The notes beneath the pieces are model-generated. The model ran no database searches. It was not told where the DNA came from and saw nothing but the letters and a program-made list of their open reading frames with translations. From Knufia peltigerae (taxonomy: Eukaryota > Ascomycota > Eurotiomycetes > Chaetothyriales > Trichomeriaceae): a stretch of 64,000 nucleotides of DNA. The translations under genes were made by a program, and so were the position numbers. The stretch is from assembly GCA_030247855.1 (NCBI GenBank), contig JAPDRN010000027.1, forward strand, positions 248,001-312,000, written 5' to 3'. This document shows positions 43,318-54,849 of this stretch, in pieces; within the stretch, counting starts at the first letter, position 1; every line of letters begins with the position of its first letter.

Positions 43318-46300
43318 CTCGCTTATAGCTAGTTGGGCGCCTATTGAGTGACGAGGGTATATAGTACAAGTACAACGCAGTAAAGAACCTGCTCGCGAAG
43401 GAGGGGAGGAGCGAGTTATGTTGTTCGTCGACAGGGGATGGGAAGCCTGCGTGAACAAGTCGTGGTTAGGGACTAAAGAAGACGCCTCGACTAGCACCAC
43501 TTGTTGGAAGTATCCTTGGGCTCGACGGTAGTGAGCCTGGCGAAGTCCTCACGATATACTTTATACTCTATGTCGATATTTGGACCCGTGCAGAGAGAAG
43601 CGCTCCTCCGCAACGGGACCCCTGTCTCTCGTGTCAGAGCAGCAACCTTGTCTTATTCAGCCTGGGCCGCCTGTCATGTTGTTTCTGGTAGGGGCACGGC
43701 TACGGCTGCATCGCGGTCAGAGCGATGACAGCTGGACAAGAGCATGCCTGGGGTTATAATGGGTATGGTATGAGTGTGCCCCTCCCAAAAGTGTCAAGAA
43801 AAGAGGCACTAGCGAGCGCCGTGTCATGTCATTGTGTCAGATCAGGTGGTACTCTTTTGGATGCGGCGATCAGAAGATTCGTAAGTGATGGGCTCGAATC
43901 AGCCACGCAAGGGTGCCTGGCCCAAAGAGCTTTGGCGAAGCGAACGAGCAGACGAACAGCTGAAAAATGCTTTCTTCAATAGGTGAGCGGACTGGACTAG
44001 TCAGGAACCCAATCTGGTGCCTTGCATGTGAGAGCGTCTGGGAAATCCGGTTGCGATGGGCGACTAAGGCCGAACACGAGACAAGAGCAGTTCTGCTTTT
44101 TGGTCGCTTCGTCTTGCTCTACGCCGCTGGTGCCGGGCCCGGTGCAACCACACCTCAGGACTTGGCCCGGGCTTTGTCGGGAAGGGGTCCCAAGCTGATG
44201 TCTGGAGTTAAAATTACAGAACGCGTACCGAGTCCAGTACTACGAGAATCAGCGTCGAGCCGAACAATGACACCTTTCTTTCCCAGGCCCCAAAATTGCT
44301 GTCGGGTGCCTGCCGTTTGTGTCTCTGGCGCAGTCATCGACAAGTCAACTTTATGTGTGGTATTGACACCCACGTGTATGAGGTACCGGAATTGTGCGTC
44401 GTCGAATCAAGGGCTGTCTGAACCGCGAGCGCGTCAGTCGCATTGGGAGAGTCTAATCAAAGAGAACATGGAGCAGGCTCTGGTTGGCGAATGAGGTCGA
44501 GGGATGCACGCTGATCTGCCCTGTTCGACGTCCTTGACGGCTGAATTCCCAATCGATCGCCCTCGTTCAATGACAGATCATATCCCATGTGGGATAAGAG
44601 ACTTCGATGATCAAAGACAACCAAGGCAGCTAGCAACTACGACGAACTGCTCAGCAGTGTGGAAAGCATGTCACGATAGATGCGATCGATGCGAGCTCTC
44701 CAGATCCAACTACGTAACTATCGTCAACGCCACGTCAAAAGACGCAGAGCCGTTCATGATCGGAGTATTGTGCCTGACCAAGGGTAGTTAGTCCAACCGC
44801 TATGGTGCAGATAGTCACGAAAAAGGTTCCTGATAGACAAAACGTTAGGGAATAGTCCAGGGTTTGCCGAAATGGGCTCCATGTCTTTTGCAGCTGAGAC
44901 CTGCGGGTTCTGGTCTGGTCTAGTCTGGTCATGCGGTCCAGCCCTCCCGTACATACTTGGAGCCGTGGTGGTTTTGTTTTTCGCGACTACAACCAGTCAC
45001 GGTGACGAAGCGATTGTTGGTTCGACGCGCTAGGGAGATGGTCGCGATGTTGCAAAGAGGGCTTTCCTAAATTTGAGATTAGCCTACGTAGGGAGCAATA
45101 CGAGAAGAGGGGATTTACTTGCTGGATCCCTGTCCTCTCCTTTTCCGGAATCACCGTTCAACTAACGCCACGAAGAAACGCCCAGAGTACGAGTACTACT
45201 CCGCAAGAGATTGAGATGCCAGCTGGCTTCGGGTGCAATCAATGCAGGCTCGCTAGGCCTGCCCTGCTTTTACGGGGTACTTTAGGCTCCATTGTGGCTG
45301 ACTGAACAAGTCCGCAACTATCCTTTTGGGAAGCGAAACCCAGATTTTGACCCAGACCAGAGCTGTCAAATTTCAACCCTTTGCACCAGCATCCGGCAAC
45401 ATACCTAACGATATTGATACAACCAGACTGCGTCAAAAGGAGAAGAGAGACAAAAGGGAAGTTACAGATCCCTGAAGTCTGGGACAAGATTGGAACCCGC
45501 TTTATTTGCGATAAGCTGACAGCTTTGGCGGGGATTGCGCACAGGTCCAGGATGATGCGCATGCCGGTACGGGCATCCCGGCGATTTCACCATGGACTCG
45601 CATGCTGAAATCCTCTAGAGGCAGACTGGTGGGCGAGATCAGTTTCGAGTATGAGAGCCTGAGCACCGCGTGACTCCAAGGCATCTCTGTCGCTCTCAAA
45701 CTATGGAGGGTAGTATGTTCGCCATGTCTTCTCGAAGAAGTTCCTTGATGCATGATTGACCTCACCCTTGGCTTTCATGTCAAGCAGATGAAGTCCGAAA
45801 GGCTTGTGAAACATTTCTCCCTCATCACCACAGGCCACGGTAAGCATCCTCATCCTCACGGCTGCAGTTCTCGTGCCGCCTGTTCCCTCGTTTATGCATC
45901 TCGTTATCGTCGGACTTGAAACAGTCAAATACATCCTGAAATCCTCACACCACTCTGTCCGACATCGTCCCTGCCAAGGCCATGATGATTTGCCGCTGTG
46001 TGACCTGCTCATAGAGCTACTGGAAAAGTCCTTCGCCCTTGATTGGCGGAAATGCCACTGTACAGCTTGGTGCTCTTCGTATTGGGGGCGGGGCTGGATT
46101 CATCACCTAGGCAGAGTTTATCTTGACATGTGTCTGTCTAACATGGAATGTGCACAGATCAATCCGAAACACTGTTCAGCATCCAGCATCCAACTACACG
46201 AAACTACCAGACAATGCACCTGTTTGAGGACAAGCCTTGAACCCAAGGGTCTCAGACTCTAACTTGTCACGACCCGATACAGTATCGTTGACCACGCACA

Positions 46301-47234
46301 TATTGCTATGCCCACCTGTTCACCGTCACGCCGCTCTTTGCGCGCGTGAGAGAATGAACTTCTCTGGACCGCGCCGCCCTCCTCCCCAGGGAAACCACCA
46401 CATCGGTTGACAGAGCTTTGACCTTGTGTCCGTCAGCTACGGGCCACGGCAACTTCCATAGCCCGCACAGTCCGCCTCGATCCAGACGGTCCTTCTAATG
46501 AGCTTGGGCATCGACTTGCCACGATTGGTCTATGTCCCGTGCGTGTCCAGGTAAGCTTATCCGGCTTCCTTTTCCCTTTGCCCTCGACCTCGTACGAGTA
46601 CAAAATACACTTGGTCGTGGGTAAGCTTTTTTCGGGCTCAGATCTCTTCTTCCCCTTTTCTCACGACACGCACGCACGGGACCATGGACAAGCTCGACAT
46701 TGACAGTTTCCGTGCCTAGTGAGTAGTAGGAGTGCTCCCATCGGTACTGCATGAATCGGGCGAAGCAGAGCAGAACATACTAGCATCTATCCTGACACGC
46801 GAGGATCATCACTCTGCATGAACGACAAAAGTGAAACAGGTACACCGGGTACGCGAGGACGTGATCCGCCAAAGAAGAGTTCGCGTTAACACCTGCAAGC
46901 CACTTGGAAGTGCCTTGCAGAACCAGAAACGAAACACCACAAGGCGTGAGTTGGGAGGAACACTCACACGTGTTGAGTTCATGTACTTGTTTCCATTTTC
47001 CGGCCCTCCAGATCGAAAGGACAAAGACTACCTTGCCCATGGTAAGAGTTATCGCCGGCTGACCCGACACATGATCCGGAGCGCCATATGCCGGTCTACT
47101 ACGGAATAATAAGATGACTGTTATCCGTACCTTGTTCCCGTCCTTTTGGGTTGGGCTCATCAAATATCAACCGTGCGGCGGTGGAAGAAAAGGCCGCGTG
47201 TGAGCCCGTGGTAGGTTTTGCAGGGTCTGCCTGC
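43318..47234. other. Gene-poor stretch of about 4 kb
   Basis: No convincing gene. The longest open frames (43967-44494 plus; 44155-44373 minus; 45873-46262 plus; 46780-47163 minus) have no family-like motifs. A short GGTCT repeat lies near 44911-44930. The left end is the promoter side of the hemerythrin-like gene. No RNA gene is seen. Confidence 0.4.
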
Positions 47235-47236
47235 CT

Positions 47237-47290
47237 CTCCTCCTCCTCCTCCTCCTCCTCCTCCTCCTCGTCGTCGTCGTCGTCGTCGTA
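47237..47290. repeat. Compound microsatellite (CTC)11(GTC)6
   Basis: Eleven CTC units (47237-47269) followed directly by six GTC units (47270-47287) and a trailing GTA. On the minus strand it lies in an 89-codon frame (47099-47368) where it would encode a run of Asp followed by a run of Glu. Length variation between strains is likely. Confidence 0.95.
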
Positions 47291-48585
47291 TCGCACACGA
47301 TCTGGACTCTTTATCCGTAAAATTTCACATGCAACAACCCCTATCAGTACTCCGTACAAGCCAGACATTTCCGGATCACCGCCACCACCATTACCATGGC
47401 TTTTTGGTCAGTCAGTACGGCAACGTCAAAGATGTCGCCAGAAAACAAAGGACACGGGCCAGAACGACAGCAACTGATGAAAGTAGTCTCGATCTCCACG
47501 GCCGTGTGATGATGGAATGATATTTCGTAGAGATCGAGAGATTTTGACAATGTCCCAAGAGGACTCTCCTTGTGGTTGGACGACCACACTCGACAACGAG
47601 TCTCCCCAGTTGTACCTGTAGAAACAACAAAGTACAAAACATTCCTACATACTGACCACTGACAACACATTTATAAAAGCAGTGCTAGCTCTCTGATTTC
47701 TGATCAACCCATCATATACAGAGTAAATCTAAATAAAAACAAAAAAAACCACATGTGATCCTACTCATGTTTTCATGCTGCAAGGCTGAACAGATACAAT
47801 TGTCAAGAGGTGCAGTTAAGGCGCGAGATTGCTGTTTAGGGGGGTGTTTTTGGGTACAATGAGGGGGTGCTCTAGGGGGCGTGTGCTCTTTAGCAAAGTA
47901 CTACCTAGGCACCTACAAGTATCATCCAAGTGGCCGTTGCGCGAACAGTCTCCATAGAATTTGGAGTGGCTGTCTGGTACTTCCGTAATCGTAGTAGTAG
48001 CCTGTCTCATTTTGCTGTGGCCAACAAGTCAACCACCTAGAATACTCGAGAACGAAAACCCAGATTGCCATCTGAGGTTTGATCCTAGAGGGTGAGCAAA
48101 AGCTGCTTTGATCCGAGCTTTGACTGAGCATTTGGCTGAGCATCACTGAGCGCTTCCTGAGCACTCCCTAAGCAAACACACCGGGGCCTAATCTGGCCCC
48201 TTGCGATCGGCCATACTTGCCTCTCGGCCAGATATCTTTTCCAGGCAGGTGTCAGGGATCCTGCCAGATACCCTGCACTCTACGCCGTTGCCGAGTTTTC
48301 CGTGGAACCTGGGGCATGGCACAATGAGGCCCGCCTCATCAGCCCAAGGCGTGGGCGTATTTTCACCTCTCTCTTCGCTGGCATCGCCGTCTACAGGCCC
48401 CGGGAAATAGTAAACATATGCCAAAGCCAACAACATACAGTGCGACTACCAGCATATGACAATTCGTTGGTGTATTGACAGGCTTGCAAGCGGCCACCGA
48501 GCTCTCTACATGATTCTTGGACAGCTTTGTCCAATGGTGTCATTAGACCGCTCAACGGCCTCGTACATGATCCAACTTGTATCTG
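47291..48585. other. Gene-poor stretch with a CTGAGCA array
   Basis: No gene is recognised. It includes one TACTCCGTA word (47348-47356) and a cluster of CTGAGCA-like units near 48122-48171. The right end is the 3' flank of the Zn2Cys6 gene. Confidence 0.4.
48122..48171. repeat. Cluster of five CTGAGCA-like units
   Basis: Within 50 bases the words CTGAGCA, CTGAGCA, CTGAGCG, CTGAGCA and CTAAGCA follow each other at intervals of about 10-13 bases. The intervening bases differ, so this is an array of short sites rather than a simple tandem repeat. Confidence 0.6.
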
Positions 48586-50305
48586 TCACTGTAGGAGTTC
48601 GAAAATATCGCATTCACCATGGAGCTTTGTTGCAGATTCGAGGAACGCGGTGTAGCCAGGGTTCATGGTGCGGAGGCGATTAAAGAGAACTCGGAACCAC
48701 AATCTCTCTGGTACAGCCCGTTCGGTCAGCCAGTTACATATAAAACTTACAGGAAAGCCGAAAAGGTCTATCGCAGTCAAGCCCATGTCAGGCCTGACAA
48801 AGTATTCAAAAGACTGTGCCACCTGAATAGCTAAGAGACGACACTCATGCGAGGCTTCCGCGCCGCTTGATCTCGTTCGTGTGCAACTGCTTGTCTGGTG
48901 TTGAGGCAGCATACCTTCCAGCACATCTTCCATGGCGAATATGACCGTCCATAGAAAGACTTTCCCAACCATATAAAGCAAGATTTGCTGCGCGATGTCG
49001 AGATTGGGAAAGCAGAAATACGTTGGAAAGATTCGTAAAGGGCTGTCGACCGGGAGAGATCGGTATAAGTCGGATGGTTCTTCCCAAACTAGTTGCCCGT
49101 TGCCGGCATCAGCATTATGGACGTCAAGCAAGGTGCGCCAGTCTCGGAGCCGTATTATCAGATTGTGGCAAGTCTCGATCAGACCGTGGGTTGTCGCTTT
49201 GACTTCTTCCAAACGTCCCTCTGATGTCAGCCCTACGACAATGTCGAGTTTTTCGAGAGTCGATGGAAGGGCGTGTAGGATGTCAAATAGTTGAGTAAGC
49301 TCGCACCGTGGATCTAGTGATGGTATTGAACAAAGGTGATGCAGCGTCTCTGTCGCTTTGCGCGTACCAATTGCACCAACGAGCTAAGCCTGGTCAGTGG
49401 GGTTCAACAGTTTGGGCAATGTGAGGACTGACATCCATCAACCTCGAACCTAGGAACAGCTGTTGACCAAAACTTGATTCATGATTCTTCGCTCCTCGAG
49501 CCTTGATCAACGCAGACACGCCCTGCGCGTGAAACAGCCACCCTGAAGCGCCTTTGCTATTGGCGCTTTGAGACTTGCTGGGTGTCAGCAACCGAGAAGT
49601 GTTTTGCGTGGATCAGAGACGTACCTCGACAAAGTTAAGCATCATCACACAGGCCAGAGTCGTGTCTTCGAGCGCCCGTGATCCACTGCCTATCCTTCTG
49701 GACAAGTTACGCATGACCCGACCGCGAAGCATCTGACTACGCCTCTTGCCTTCGAGATCATCATGACGCCCGAGACACTGGATCGATAGTGCACTGAAGG
49801 CATCAGACAGTAGTTGGTCAGTACTAGAAAGCTCGTATGCTGCACGGAGCCAGCCGGTGGTGACCGCTGGAGAAGGATTGACTGCTGTGCAAGACTGCGG
49901 CAGATAGATGCCAAGGAAAGCGCCGTGGATCTGAAGACAATGAGATGTGACGAGGCAAGGCTGTGGCAGATCTACTGGCGAAGCAGGAAGCGTTTCGCGC
50001 ACAGGGCTCTTCTGCCTAGATACAGCCATAGGGGTCCGGCCTAGCGTTGTTGACTGGGAGTCGAAGTTTGCGAATATAAAACTCAGCCCGTCGTTGTAGA
50101 CACATTCCACCCCTCTTTGAGCGCAAAGTCCACAGCTTGGTCTGTTCTCGTCGCACTGCAAAGGTTAGTAAGAGTAGCTGACTCACTTGTTAGGGTATGT
50201 GATGCGCCTTGGATGGAGCTTGATCGAAGCACGAGGGGACCATCTTACCTTTCGCCGCCGAGCACGGCAGCCGGCGCAACCCTTCGATCGCCGGAATTTC
50301 ACCAT
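48586..50305 (-). CDS. Zn2Cys6 fungal transcription factor, four exons
   Basis: A DNA-binding regulator with an N-terminal zinc binuclear cluster. Exons are 50249-50305, 49625-50155, 49433-49573 and 48586-49383, giving about 508 residues. Joining exons 1 and 2 creates a perfect cluster with spacing C-x2-C-x6-C-x6-C-x2-C-x6-C (CAGC, then CDENRPSC, then CAQRGVEC), which fixes both the start and the first intron. The middle and C-terminal parts resemble the fungal-specific factor domain type 2 (PF11951-like): CLQIHGAFLGIYLP near 85, WLFHAQGVSALIKARG near 207, then Leu-rich helices. The third exon needs an AAG acceptor, which is less certain. It may act locally on the neighbouring serine hydrolases, P450 and dehydrogenase; its own neighbour, the sulfotransferase, is dead. 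All six zinc ligands are intact. Confidence 0.85.
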
Positions 50306-50344
50306 CTTCCTCACTCACAAGGGGTTGGTCCCGACAACAATGCG

Positions 50345-51028
50345 TTATCTTGCTTGTGATGGACATGTCAGCAAAGTGTCAATACTGGCAACAAGCACGA
50401 ATTGGAATTTGTCACATACGAGGACGACATGATTTGCGCCGGAAGGTGTTAGTCCCGATTGAGCAAGTCGTGCGCCGCTAGGAACATCGCTGTATCCGGA
50501 CCTTTTACCGACCCCATAACTTAAGATCCGGCCAATCCGACCGGGATGTGTCAGTGTACCGCAGCACATACCTCCCAGCGGGCTTCAAGGCTTCGCTGAA
50601 CTGCATCTGGATACTCTTCAGCCACTTCTCTTCATCGCGCTCGACGAGTACCACTTTGGTCTCCGGATAAGCTGCCTTGGTTTGGTTGGTAGGAGTGTCG
50701 GTTGTCGTCCCTACGTGACCCAGCAATTGGTCGAAGTTCGCATTGTGCGAAGCCTGGCCGTCGGCTGTTTGGGTTATATTTGGCATCCATTGCTTCTAGA
50801 CACATGTCGGCATCGCGACAATTGGTGACAATGTTCGCAAAGGGGTACGAAGGTATGCCAAGGACTTTGTAGACCGAAGCCATTGCTCAAGGTGCCCGTC
50901 CGAGGTCCGCCTAGTGATAGGATTTGCATGAGCACTTGACGCGAGCATTTTCGGCGGTCAATGTTCGGATCTGACTCCAAGAGCATGGCCCAGTCGTCAA
51001 GCTTGTCACGAGTCTTCTGCGATGACAT
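50345..51028 (-). pseudogene. Frameshifted sulfotransferase-like (Sulfotransfer_4) pseudogene
   Basis: From ATG 51028 the minus strand encodes a typical fungal P-loop sulfotransferase-like start, NIDRRKCSRQVLMQILSLGG, followed by the cofactor loop PRTGT (about residues 41-45). Straight after, an extra base shifts the frame (near 50884), and the next family-like segment MASVYKVLGIPSYPF is in another frame. A second shift lies near 50765, before NFDQLLGHVGTTTDTPTNQ and YPETKVVLVERDEEKWLKS. A third lies near 50545, after GRYVLRYTD; RIGRILSYGVGK is then in yet another frame. Beyond that, similarity fades and the conserved C-terminus is missing. No simple intron with good splice sites repairs these jumps. 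A dead gene beside an intact regulator. Confidence 0.75.
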
Positions 51029-51441
51029 CGTGGGTGAAGGTCGTCTATAAAGCTCCAGTGGGTTCTGCAAGGATTGACGATAGACGCATGGCCCCAGGAG
51101 ACCGAGGCAAGAAGGGTGAGCTACGGACATACGTGCAAATCGCGAGCGGAGCATATGAACGTGTTCGGATGCCCGATGGGTTCTTCTAGTGGCCCGCCTA
51201 AGTAAGATTGACTGAATTGGACTCGCCGCCTGGGTCCAGAAGACGCCGCCGTAATCGCTTGCCCACACCGCCAGCGCGTGCACTACCACTTGCTACCCAT
51301 TCAGTGGAGTGGCATCACGAAGCCGGGCTCCGAGCTTCTCGTGCAACGTTGGTCAAGTCCAGCATCCCGGAATCTGCACGAACGCTCCAGCCCGAACCTA
51401 TCACTCGAACCCCCTCCCTTCCCTCCTGATCCTCCCCCCAG

Positions 51442-53551
51442 CTAAACCCGGAAATAGGTCGACCGCAACGCCTGACACTCAAACGTCTGCACCAAGCCCT
51501 CGGCATCAATGCCGACCACCACCGCGTCAACAGCAAGGTTATCATAATCCGCAACCTCTGATACCAACCACTGGTGGTTCGTTATCGCAAACCAGCCGGG
51601 CACAAACTTGCCCTCCGCCGGTACTGCGATGAGGTGGTACTTGTGGTACGTCAGCTCATCGCTCTCAGGCCGATAGCTCAGACCAGTTGGGTAAAGGCGG
51701 AAATCGTCGTTTTGGCCCGTCACACCCGCGAGGGCAGGGGAAACGAGTAAATCCGTGCCATTGCTGGTCCAGGATGTGATTGCGACGCCCGGTCCGCCGT
51801 CGACCGCCAGCGTGACGGATGAGTTGCGGTCGGGCGCTCTGAAGGTCCCCGGGAACGCTGTGCGCGCGGATTCCTTGGCCGCGGCTTCGGCTGCGGGGAG
51901 GAAGTTATCGATTAGGATACCGCCGACGTCGAAGCGTTCCATTGATGCGCCTTCGCCGGCGAGTAGGACGCTCAGCCCGATGTTGTAATCGGGAGCCAGA
52001 CAGAAGAGGCTCGAGTATTTCCCGTAGTCGCCGGATTTGCAATATACGTCGACCGTGCGGTTAGCGTTGATTATGTTGTTGACGGGGACTTGGTAGCGGA
52101 CGATTTCCCAGGGTGCCTGGTTGTGGTCGCGTGGTTAGTGAGCTGTTTGGTTGTAGAGAGACTGGAACAGGGACTGTCGCACTTACACCGACCATCATGT
52201 TTGTTTGTCCTGTGGCGGTTGCGGGCTTCAACCACTGTCTCGTAAGCACGGGAGGGAGTAGTGTCGATTTGAGGATGGCTTGGCCAAGAGTTCTGAGATC
52301 TTTGGTCGATGTGTACTGGTTTCCGGTTCTAGCTGTACTGTTAGAGAACGCATAAAGGTAGCGTCGAGAGACAAAATGGTCATCTTAAAAGTTGGTATGA
52401 TGCGTATACTTACGGTGATTCCGCGGCTAAGCTGTAGCTGAACTGGGCATAGGTGTCATTCATAGGGATGATGGTGTCTGCGTCAGCGCCCGGGGCCGAG
52501 TAACTTGTGGATTTCATGCCCAGCCGATCACGATACAGATGGTCATGGTCTTGCGCAATCGGATTGCCGGTGATATTCTCATATGCCAAGCCGAGGATTT
52601 CAAAGCCAATGTTCGAGTAGAATGGGGTATGGAATGACCGGAAGCTTGGAGGGTGGTTAATGATACCCTGAAGAAGCTCTAAGGTAACAAAGTCAGTTGA
52701 CAGCATCTGGTTGCTTGCGGTTAGTTGACTGACCGTCTCTCCGACAGCCTGGGAGACCCATGGGACCTAGAGCGCTGCACTCTATCGATGACCCATTGGC
52801 CAGTGGCGGAAAGCCCATGGCCGCAGCTTGCTCGGCCGTGTACGGGGCAACACTGTAATCCCCTAACGAATCTGGGCGAACAGGGTCAGATGGCAAAATC
52901 TTGGTACGGGGATTGTCGACATCTTACAATCGCGCCCGAGTCCAGAGAGTTGTGACATAAGTGATCCGATGGTCACTTCGCTCCAGTTTGTCTGCAAAAG
53001 TGGGTTGTGAAAGTCCTCAGCGGCTTCAGCCAGTTCGTGCTATGGTATTTAGCGAACAATTCCTAGAGGCTGAACGTATTATAGCTCACAATGTATTTAG
53101 TAATAGGATCGAACCAAACCAAGTGACCAATGTTGACAAGCCAAGTATACGCAACCAGGAGCTTGCCTAGACTGCCGGTCCTGTAAATGGTATTTTCTGA
53201 TAACTTTCCAGCATTCAGTGAGCCATTGAGACCGGGAGCCTCGAAGTGAAACTCAAAAAGAGGACTATCACTTTCCACTGAGAAGACTGATGCGGAAAAG
53301 GAGGTTGTCATGTTGTCGAAAACCCCAGAGCTGGCTAATCCTGTCTCGATCATTTGGTTGAAGCCACCGCTAGCCTCTTGCCTGGCGGAGCTCCATGCCC
53401 TCGCGGATAGATTGGATGAAGGTTGATAAACAGGTCCGAGAAGAGTAATGTCATTCTTTGCGAAGCCAGCCCACGAAGATGACGAAAGGGCTTGAGCGGA
53501 TGTTATCAAGATTGGCCAGACCTGCCGGACGAGGGATTTGGCCCAACCCAT
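51442..53551 (-). CDS. Secreted beta-lactamase-like serine hydrolase, six exons
   Basis: A member of the serine beta-lactamase/D-Ala-D-Ala carboxypeptidase fold (PF00144-like), used in fungi for esterase, peptidase or lactone-hydrolysing tasks. Exons are 53090-53551, 52928-52991, 52734-52871, 52414-52678, 52187-52337 and 51442-52116, giving about 584 residues; all five introns (about 48-98 bases) join in frame. A cleavable signal peptide opens the protein (hydrophobic VWPILITSAQALSSSSWAG). The catalytic Ser-x-x-Lys is SLGK in TGSLGK (about 126), and the second motif Tyr-x-Asn is YSN (about 241). A third KTG-like motif is not obvious. Several Asn-x-Ser/Thr sites fit a secreted glycoprotein. 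The last 200 residues are a C-terminal beta-rich domain found in fungal members. Confidence 0.85.
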
Positions 53552-54849
53552 CTCACGTATATAGCTTCTGACCGGAAAGGAGACAATATGGTAGGACGGA
53601 GTGATATTTCTCGTTCAACGCAATTGCGATTACCTGCGAAAGATTTCAAGAGACACACTGTCTCCGACCGCTAAAAGGTGCTCCCAGGTCCAACTCTTAT
53701 AGTTCTTGATGTTCGAGACTAAAGGATCCTACTTGCCGCATTGTTTCGACGAAGTAAGCTTGACAGCATCGTTGCCACTACCTGGTGGGTCGTCCACTTA
53801 CTGTCCATCAGAGCGCCGCCATTGAATTGCACAGGATCAGTGATTTCCATTTGAGTGAGCATGTTAGGCTGGCTTGTGGCTGCAAGCAGACATGTTTCTC
53901 ATCGTTCACGCCAGGTTTTCCATCGACTCGGAGAGAATGAGGAGCTACTCTCGGTACACTACTGGCTCTGACAACATTGGCACTACCAAGTATCTTGTAT
54001 CGTCACCCGTTTAGGAAGCTCCCCCGTTCTGTGATCTCCACGTGTGACCACATTGCTGGCTCAGGCTGTTAAGCAAGAATAAGGCGCCGTCAAGTCTCAA
54101 CTTCAGTCACACGCAGACGCATGCCTTGATCGAGATCCTGAGTGCTCGGTTACCCAAGACTGTTGATCCCTCCGAACTCTCATATTGACTAGTTTGTGGT
54201 CGTCGGCGCACGACTTTCCCAAAGAAGTTAGATTAATTCTGCAAAGATAGATCGCCAGTTCAAAGAAAAGATGTTGTCGACTCTCAGCGAATGTGTCATA
54301 GTGGACCGGACCTGATCAGTTTCAATAATGGCCGAAGAAAGGCTTGCGCCCTTCCAAGACCCTCAGCTTCCTGGCCCATCATGTCACCGCCACGCTCCAG
54401 TTACTGCAGATGAGATGTCAAAAATAGCTATACAACGGCGGCTCATGCAATACGAAAAGGATTAGTCTCCGTGCCCTCAGCTGCCCTTCCCGAGGTGTTG
54501 TGCAATCAGGTCGTGACGGAGATGGCGAGCTCGTCATGGCACGTACCCACCACACACGTTGAGCGAAACCAAAGCTTTTGTTATGCGTGGTCATGCGTCA
54601 TGATTGATCTACTGTTTCTCGAAAGCACAGCTTGGAGATCTTGAATTGACATCTTTGTGACGTATCAGACGTCCACGGAATAAATCCCATACGATAGAAA
54701 CCAGATCTGCTACTAAGCCTCAAACTTGTATATGGGAAAGAAAAACCATTTATATAAGTACCGCAAGCCTCAATTCTTGCCACCGACATCTGCCAAAATC
54801 GAAGCAGGCTATCGAAGCTATACTAGAAGTACCAACGCAGACAGCCAGC
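53552..54849. other. Divergent promoter region between two secreted hydrolase genes
   Basis: It lies between the beta-lactamase-like gene (leftward) and the TAP-like gene (rightward). No gene is recognised. A TATA box close to the right end is listed separately. No clear CGG-based site for the Zn2Cys6 regulator could be picked out by eye. Confidence 0.45.
54751..54758 (+). promoter_or_regulatory. TATA box of the TAP-like hydrolase gene
   Basis: TATATAAG lies 92 bases before the ATG at 54850, leaving room for a transcription start about 30 bases downstream and a leader of about 65 bases. Confidence 0.55.

Noticed and set aside
44155..44494. Overlapping plus (175-codon) and minus (72-codon) frames
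   Set aside because: The minus frame reads smoothly but has no start in good context, no family resemblance and a stop just upstream; not enough to call a gene.
45700..46262. Opposing open frames of 103 and 129 codons
   Set aside because: No recognised motif and biased amino-acid composition; likely chance.
46684..46719. Short ATG frame after a CT-rich stretch, possible first exon
   Set aside because: Eleven codons end in TAG, and no matching downstream exon with a good acceptor was found.
50345..51028. Introns to restore the sulfotransferase frame
   Set aside because: The jumps are single-base shifts inside continuous family-like sequence with no splice sites of workable length.
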